Translations under genes and position numbers: made by a program
Source: Clostridiales bacterium
GTDB taxonomy: Bacteria; Bacillota_A; Clostridia; Saccharofermentanales; Saccharofermentanaceae
Length of the DNA: 17,751 nucleotides
NCBI GenBank assembly: GCA_017649745.1
Contig: JAGCGE010000031.1
Span: 1-17,751 of the forward strand
Direction: 5' to 3'
The notes under the pieces: model-generated
The model's database searches: none
Told to the model about the DNA's origin: nothing
The model's input: only the letters and a program-made list of their open reading frames with translations
In this document: piece by piece, positions 15,030-17,751 of the stretch
Layout of the letters: every line of letters starts with the position of its first letter
How positions within the stretch are numbered: the stretch's first letter is position 1

Positions 15030-15037
15030 GTATAATG
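15013..15037 (+). promoter_or_regulatory. Phage-type promoter module 7 inside the end of the upstream gene
   Basis: CGCGG 15013-15017, spacer CAGAATCAATAAG, TATAATG 15031-15037. CGCGG and most of the spacer are coding (S-R-Q-N-Q-stop of the 69-residue gene). No 15-mer and no T-run precede it. Confidence 0.6.
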
Positions 15038-15038
15038 A

Positions 15039-15056
15039 AAGGCTGTTGGATGCCTT
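15039..15056 (+). promoter_or_regulatory. Leader hairpin without AUAG loop
   Basis: AAGGC, 8-nt loop TGTTGGAT, GCCTT, one base after TATAATG. Same place as the AUAG hairpins but a different loop. Confidence 0.4.
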
Positions 15057-15082
15057 ATATTTTTATTGAAAGGAGTAACAAA

Positions 15083-15544
15083 ATGGAAAAAGAGAATGTA
15101 GCATTGGAGGAAGCCACTGTATCGGTGGTTAACGCACTGCAAGAAGCAGTAGAAAAGGAGATGTTTGAGTATAAGATGGCGAAAGATGATGATGAACGCC
15201 GTCTGCATGAGGCCAGAATTAAGGATCTGGCAAAATCGATTAATGAACTTAGAGGAACTAAGTTGGGATCGGATGAGCTCTTTGTAGAGCTTGAAAAGCT
15301 GAGGGTAACTTCAGTAGAGAACAAAAAGAACCGTGTATTTGACGGTATTAAGACGGCTGTTGTAGCCGGTCTTGGATTATTTGGAACGTTGCTTGGTATT
15401 AAAGCAAGCAGAGACAACATGAAGGTTCTTTCTGAGTATGAGAAAGAGCATTATGTAGCAACAACAGGTGAAAAGAGAGCACTTGAAAGTGCAATCGATG
15501 TAACCGGAACTGTTCGTAAGATTGAGAGCAGTTTTAAAAAGTAA
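15083..15544 (+). CDS. Coiled-coil membrane-associated protein (153 aa)
   Basis: A 153-residue protein started at ATG 15083 behind AAAGGAG (15069-15075). Residues 1-80 are a long charged helix with heptad-like spacing (ALQEAVEKEMFEYKMAKDDD, then RIKDLAKSINELR). A Gly/Ala-rich hydrophobic segment follows at about 89-107 (IKTAVVAGLGLFGTLLGIKA), then a charged C-terminal helix (RDNMKVLSEYEKEHYVATTG and on) ending basic (SSFKK). The layout suggests a membrane protein with a coiled-coil domain on one side. It is driven by promoter module 7. Phages of Clostridia often carry such a gene just before a DUF6353-like gene, as here, but that is recollection and its role is unknown. Confidence 0.75.
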   Translation: MEKENVALEEATVSVVNALQEAVEKEMFEYKMAKDDDERRLHEARIKDLAKSINELRGTKLGSDELFVELEKLRVTSVENKKNRVFDGIKTAVVAGLGLFGTLLGIKASRDNMKVLSEYEKEHYVATTGEKRALESAIDVTGTVRKIESSFKK

Positions 15545-15546
15545 AG

Positions 15547-15560
15547 ATTTTGACATATTT
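15547..15560 (+). repeat. 15-mer, copy 6 (14 of 15 bases)
   Basis: ATTTTGACATATTT followed by A, two bases after the stop of the 153-residue gene; no hairpin comes before it. It stands upstream of a GAAA hairpin, with copy 7 downstream. Confidence 0.75.
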
Positions 15561-15584
15561 AGGGGATCTGGAAACAGGTCCTCT
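15561..15584 (+). terminator. Terminator hairpin with GAAA tetraloop, sister of 14402
   Basis: AGGGGATCTG, GAAA, CAGGTCCTCT: 10 bp with two G-U pairs, then AAGTCTTT. Stem positions differ from the 14402 copy mostly in ways that keep pairing. Confidence 0.75.
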
Positions 15585-15596
15585 AAGTCTTTCAAC

Positions 15597-15611
15597 ATTT
15601 TGACATATTTT
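15597..15611 (+). repeat. 15-mer ATTTTGACATATTTT, copy 7
   Basis: Exact copy, directly before the RBS TATAGGAGG of the next gene; no CGCGG box. Confidence 0.85.
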
Positions 15612-15626
15612 ATAGGAGGAACTTTT

Positions 15627-15791
15627 ATGTGGAGTTTGATTGGATTAGCTGTATCAGCGATTGGCGTGTTTGTTGAGTATATGGGCGAAAAAGAAGAAAA
15701 GAATGAGCATGAAAAGGAGCTTAATGATCTTCGAAACAGAGTTCAGGAGCTTGAAAACAATCAGAGGAGGAACGACAGTGAACATCGCTAA
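15627..15791 (+). CDS. Small membrane-anchored coiled-coil protein (54 aa)
   Basis: A 54-residue protein, ATG 15627 after a strong TATAGGAGG (15611-15619). Residues 2-19 are a hydrophobic helix (WSLIGLAVSAIGVFVEYM); residues 22-46 are a charged coiled coil (KEEKNEHEKELNDLRNRVQE), tail basic/acidic. Probably a single-pass protein with a cytoplasmic coiled coil. It is the first gene of the operon reaching 17518; its last 14 bases overlap the start of the next gene, so the two are translationally coupled. No promoter module of the CGCGG type lies before it. The RBS is the exact 9-nt complement of the loop of hairpin 1 in the three-way-junction RNA. Confidence 0.72.
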   Translation: MWSLIGLAVSAIGVFVEYMGEKEEKNEHEKELNDLRNRVQELENNQRRNDSEHR

Positions 15792-16533
15792 AGTTTTTAA
15801 GAAGGTTAAGAATGCTGTATGTAAAGACAAGGCAAAAACTTTAACTACAGTAAACTGTGTTGGAGTTATTGTAACAGCAGGAGTTTCATTCAAGTCTGGT
15901 ATGAATGTTCAGAAGAAAATTGACGACGGAACTCTTGAAAAGAAAGATATTGTCAAAGAGCTTATTCCGGTTATTGGAACTGTAGCTCTGACTGAATTTG
16001 CCGGTATTCGTTCGTATAAGACTAGTGCAAAGTCGATTGCTGATCTTACTCTTGGTTTGAATCAGGTTAAGCAGGAGTATGCGACAATTGAAAAGAAGAT
16101 GCGCGAAAGCTTAGGAGACGAGAAGGCAGAAGAGATCAAGAAAGAAGCCATGAAAGATATTCAGGACGAAAAGATAGCAGCGACTCCTGACGCAACTGGA
16201 TATTTCTGGTTTAGAGATGATTTCACTGGAGCATGCTTCTATACGAGGGAGACTGATATTTGGAAAGCATGGTCTAAAACGGTTGTAAGAGTTAAGTCTG
16301 GCGAACAGGTTGCTTTAACTGACTTCTATTATGACATCGATCGTAAAGATCAGTGTGGAACTTTCAATTCTATGATTAAGGAATTTGGATGGGACGGCAA
16401 TAATATTGCAGATAGACATCTCACTATGAGCACAGAAGGTGTAACAATGATGGACAATGGCTATCCTTGCAAGATGCTCTCCTATCCGGGTTCTAAGCCG
16501 CATATGCTGTTAGAAAGGCGCTATAGTAGATAA
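15778..16533 (+). CDS. DUF6353-like phage membrane protein
   Basis: A 251-residue protein. GTG 15778 was chosen because AGAGGAGG ends 8 nt before it; an upstream in-frame start would lie inside the previous gene with no RBS. Two short hydrophobic segments occur at about 22-36 (LTTVNCVGVIVTAGV) and 62-77 (LIPVIGTVALTEFAGI), then a long helix of about 85-135. The C-terminal soluble part (140-251) has FWFRDDFTGACFYTRETDIW, LTDFYYDI, then FGWDGNN and GYPCKMLSY. This order (paired N-terminal membrane segments, helix, 'FYD...G.YF', 'LNDFYD', 'GW', 'DG.PC...Y') agrees with what I recall of DUF6353 proteins of clostridial phages and prophages, whose function is unknown. Confidence in the gene is high, in the family moderate. 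Confidence 0.75.
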   Translation: MNIAKVFKKVKNAVCKDKAKTLTTVNCVGVIVTAGVSFKSGMNVQKKIDDGTLEKKDIVKELIPVIGTVALTEFAGIRSYKTSAKSIADLTLGLNQVKQEYATIEKKMRESLGDEKAEEIKKEAMKDIQDEKIAATPDATGYFWFRDDFTGACFYTRETDIWKAWSKTVVRVKSGEQVALTDFYYDIDRKDQCGTFNSMIKEFGWDGNNIADRHLTMSTEGVTMMDNGYPCKMLSYPGSKPHMLLERRYSR

Positions 16534-16547
16534 GAAAGGAGCCTCGT

Positions 16548-16757
16548 ATGGGCGGAAAATTAAAAGCTCCACCTCCTTGTAAGAATTGCGAAGAGAGGCA
16601 TAAGCTATGCTGGAATGAATGTGAGAGATACAAGTCATGGAAAGCATCTCATGACGAAGCAAAGGCTGATATTTACAAAAGTAAGTATAACGAGCTAAAT
16701 TTGCATAACTTTCAGATTGAAGGGCGCAATAAAGCGCTTAAGAAACGAGGTAAATGA
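16548..16757 (+). CDS. Cys-rich small protein, possible zinc-binding (CxxC...CxxxC)
   Basis: A 69-residue basic protein, ATG 16548 after AAAGGAG (16535-16541). Cys at 11, 14, 21 and 25 with His 18 between them: PPPCKNCEERHKLCWNECERY. This form 'PPC..C..RH..C...C+.Y..WK' is one I know from small hypothetical proteins of clostridial phages. Four Cys at such spacing would allow a zinc site; whether zinc is bound is unknown. The rest (28-69) is a charged, Lys-rich helix, which may contact nucleic acid or a partner protein. Its stop TGA overlaps the next ATG in ATGA, so the following lipoprotein gene is translationally coupled. Confidence 0.8.
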   Translation: MGGKLKAPPPCKNCEERHKLCWNECERYKSWKASHDEAKADIYKSKYNELNLHNFQIEGRNKALKKRGK

Positions 16758-17200
16758 TTGTGAAAAGATATTTTGCTTTAGTTTTTTGTTTATTGATTCT
16801 GGGCCTATTAGCATCATGTAAAAGGACTGAAGAGGAGCCTGATATTTTGCCCACCGAGACGTTAACAACACCAACAGCAACAATTGAGATTCACTTAACT
16901 ATTCTGCCAAATGATCCTACCCCAACGGTGACTGATATTCCATCACCAACACCAACATTGACGGTAAGTCCTACTCCTTTCTTTACAGTTGCTCCTACCC
17001 AGACTCCAGTGCCTACCAATACTCCGACACCGAAGCCGACAAAGACACCTACACCAAAACCTACTGCGACTCCTACCCCAAAGGTAGTCAAAGAAGACCA
17101 TTCGTATAAACCATTGGAGCGCTATACAATGTTGACAAAGAAAACGTCAGCTCAGTATAAGCTTCAGCAGGTTGCAGTAACGAATGAACATGGGTTTTGA
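16754..17200 (+). CDS. Lipoprotein with Pro/Thr linker, N-terminal part of a split protein
   Basis: A 148-residue product. Signal peptide 1-21 with a basic start (MIVKRY), hydrophobic core, and lipobox LLASC, so the lipid-bound residue is Cys22. Residues about 30-110 are a Pro/Thr-rich, extended wall-spanning linker (for example TPVPTNTPTPKPTKTPTPKP). The last part (STAQYKLQQVAVTNEHGF-like, after residue 125) looks like the beginning of a folded domain and ends at a TGA. The next codon in the same frame is ATG, and the continuing frame encodes the rest of what appears to be the same domain (see next entry). It is exported and anchored on the outer face of the host membrane if made. Phage-encoded surface lipoproteins often serve in superinfection exclusion; this is inference. 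Confidence 0.75.
   Translation: MIVKRYFALVFCLLILGLLASCKRTEEEPDILPTETLTTPTATIEIHLTILPNDPTPTVTDIPSPTPTLTVSPTPFFTVAPTQTPVPTNTPTPKPTKTPTPKPTATPTPKVVKEDHSYKPLERYTMLTKKTSAQYKLQQVAVTNEHGF
17198..17200 (+). other. In-frame TGA dividing one lipoprotein
   Basis: TGA immediately followed by ATG in the same frame. Related domains, from memory, continue after '...GF' with a residue such as Arg, so a single CGA to TGA change is the simplest origin. TGA is used as a normal stop elsewhere in the window (680, 14264, 17518), so general recoding is unlikely. Confidence 0.6.
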
Positions 17201-17518
17201 ATGTGTAAAGATCCAAACGGCGAATGGCGTTATTGTGTTGCTATGGGCACTGCGTGGGCAGGAGGTCAACCAAAGGACATAGGACGTTGCATAGATATTT
17301 ATATGGAAAATGGAGCAGTACTCAAGTGTTGCTTAGGAGATGTCAAAAGTACAGAGCGTTATGGGAGGAAACATAATGACCTTGTCGAATTTATTGTTGA
17401 TATTTCGAAAGTACAGGCGATCGTTAAAGCGCATGGAGACGCTTCTTACGAATCTCCTGATTTTGTTGGAGAGGCTTCAAAAGTAGTAGCCTACGATGAT
17501 CTGTTCATAGAATTTTGA
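17201..17518 (+). CDS. C-terminal domain of the split lipoprotein
   Basis: A 105-residue continuation in the same frame as the preceding gene. 'GEWRYCVAMGTAW' near 8-20, 'GRCIDIYMENGAVLKCCLGDVKS' near 28-50, and 'HNDLVEFIVDISK' near 58-70 match a domain I recall from secreted proteins of Clostridia and their phages (GRYCVA.G...G...D...ENG....C.L.D.K), which there is preceded by 'QYKLQQ.A.T...GF', exactly what ends the upstream ORF. Alone it lacks the signal and anchor and would stay in the cytoplasm. No good RBS precedes ATG 17201, so it would depend on stop read-through or on re-initiation at TGA|ATG. Four Cys are present (2, 13, 30, 41, 42 region). Its own TGA stop lies inside a copy of the 15-mer. 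Confidence 0.65.
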   Translation: MCKDPNGEWRYCVAMGTAWAGGQPKDIGRCIDIYMENGAVLKCCLGDVKSTERYGRKHNDLVEFIVDISKVQAIVKAHGDASYESPDFVGEASKVVAYDDLFIEF

Positions 17519-17526
17519 CATATTTT
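17512..17526 (+). repeat. 15-mer ATTTTGACATATTTT, copy 8
   Basis: Exact copy overlapping the TGA stop of the preceding gene (the TGA of ATTTTGA); no terminator hairpin and no CGCGG box. It lies 28 nt before the next ATG. Confidence 0.85.
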
Positions 17527-17554
17527 CAATTGTAAAAGTAAAGGAGAAAAAATT

Positions 17555-17751
17555 ATGGGAATGGTAGCTGATTATGCGCTTAGAATTAGTAACTTGGTAA
17601 GATCCGATTCTGCTAATAATGGAAAGCGAAGAATTAACTTCCAGATTGGAAACAAATTCAATATTCCTAAAGATTGTGAGTATGTAGAAGTAAGCTTTAA
17701 TATGGGAAGACTTGTGTTTAGGTTTCTTAAAGACAGGTATCGTAATGGCAA
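17555..17751 (+). CDS. Partial gene, unknown function (runs off the window)
   Basis: An open frame of 65 complete codons from ATG 17555 to the window end, with AAGGAG at 17541-17546. Starts MGMVADYALRISNLVRSDSA; residues about 25-60 read RRINFQIGNKFNIPKDCEYV then EVSFNMGRLVFRFL, a beta-rich pattern with basic residues. No signal peptide or membrane segment in the visible part, unlike most of its neighbours. No family recognised. Preceded by the 15-mer but by no CGCGG module. Confidence 0.7.
   Translation, partial: MGMVADYALRISNLVRSDSANNGKRRINFQIGNKFNIPKDCEYVEVSFNMGRLVFRFLKDRYRNG

Noticed and set aside
16891..17091. Minus-strand frame encoding a Gly/Val repeat
   Set aside because: It is the complement of the Pro/Thr linker of the lipoprotein, not a separate gene.
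17198..17200. General recoding of TGA as an amino acid in this phage
   Set aside because: TGA ends the genes at 680, 14264 and 17518 in places confirmed by overlap with the next gene or intergenic elements.
12940..17530. CRISPR array or tandem repeat array from the repeated 15-mers
   Set aside because: Spacing is irregular (about 40 to 1900 nt), with whole genes between the copies.

Overview
The window looks like part of the genome of a long-tailed siphophage (or prophage) of a low-GC Gram-positive host, most likely a member of the Clostridia. The reasons are strong AAGGAGG-type ribosome binding sites throughout, a Gram-positive-phage tail order (tape measure, Dit, tail-tip protein), a lipoprotein with a Pro/Thr-rich linker of the type common in Clostridia, and small accessory proteins that resemble clostridial-phage families. 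TAA, TAG and TGA are all used as stops, so the code appears standard.

Region 1 (about 8-12838) is a compact tail module on the + strand: a small basic protein, an HK97-gp10-like neck protein, a 2156-residue tape measure protein with a TTG start, a Dit-like distal tail protein, a 1515-residue tail-tip/fibre protein ending in an S74-type self-cleaving chaperone, and a 122-residue protein. Genes overlap or nearly touch, and I saw no terminator or promoter between them, so they are probably one late transcript.

Region 2 (12839-13022) is the boundary. It holds a well-paired three-way-junction RNA (12848-12932) whose first hairpin displays an anti-Shine-Dalgarno CCUCCU loop.

Region 3 (about 12940-17751) is a run of small accessory genes, most of them encoding single-pass or coiled-coil membrane proteins. 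At least seven transcription-start modules share one architecture: a terminator hairpin from the previous unit, often the 15-mer ATTTTGACATATTTT, then CGCGG (CGCGT in one copy), 13 nt, TATAATG (or a relative), then often a small leader hairpin with an AUAG loop, then a strong RBS. One module has no recognisable gene behind it and instead drives a probable tRNA-like structured RNA ending in T10. From 15627 to 17518 the genes form a small operon (membrane/coiled-coil protein, DUF6353-like membrane protein, Cys-rich protein, and a lipoprotein split by one in-frame TGA). A last ORF runs off the right edge.

The most novel material is the modular regulatory system of region 3: an apparently phage-specific promoter class with fixed 13-nt spacing, a recurring 15-mer, covarying leader and terminator hairpins, and two structured RNAs, all serving small membrane proteins. 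Functions of most region 3 proteins cannot be read from the sequence.
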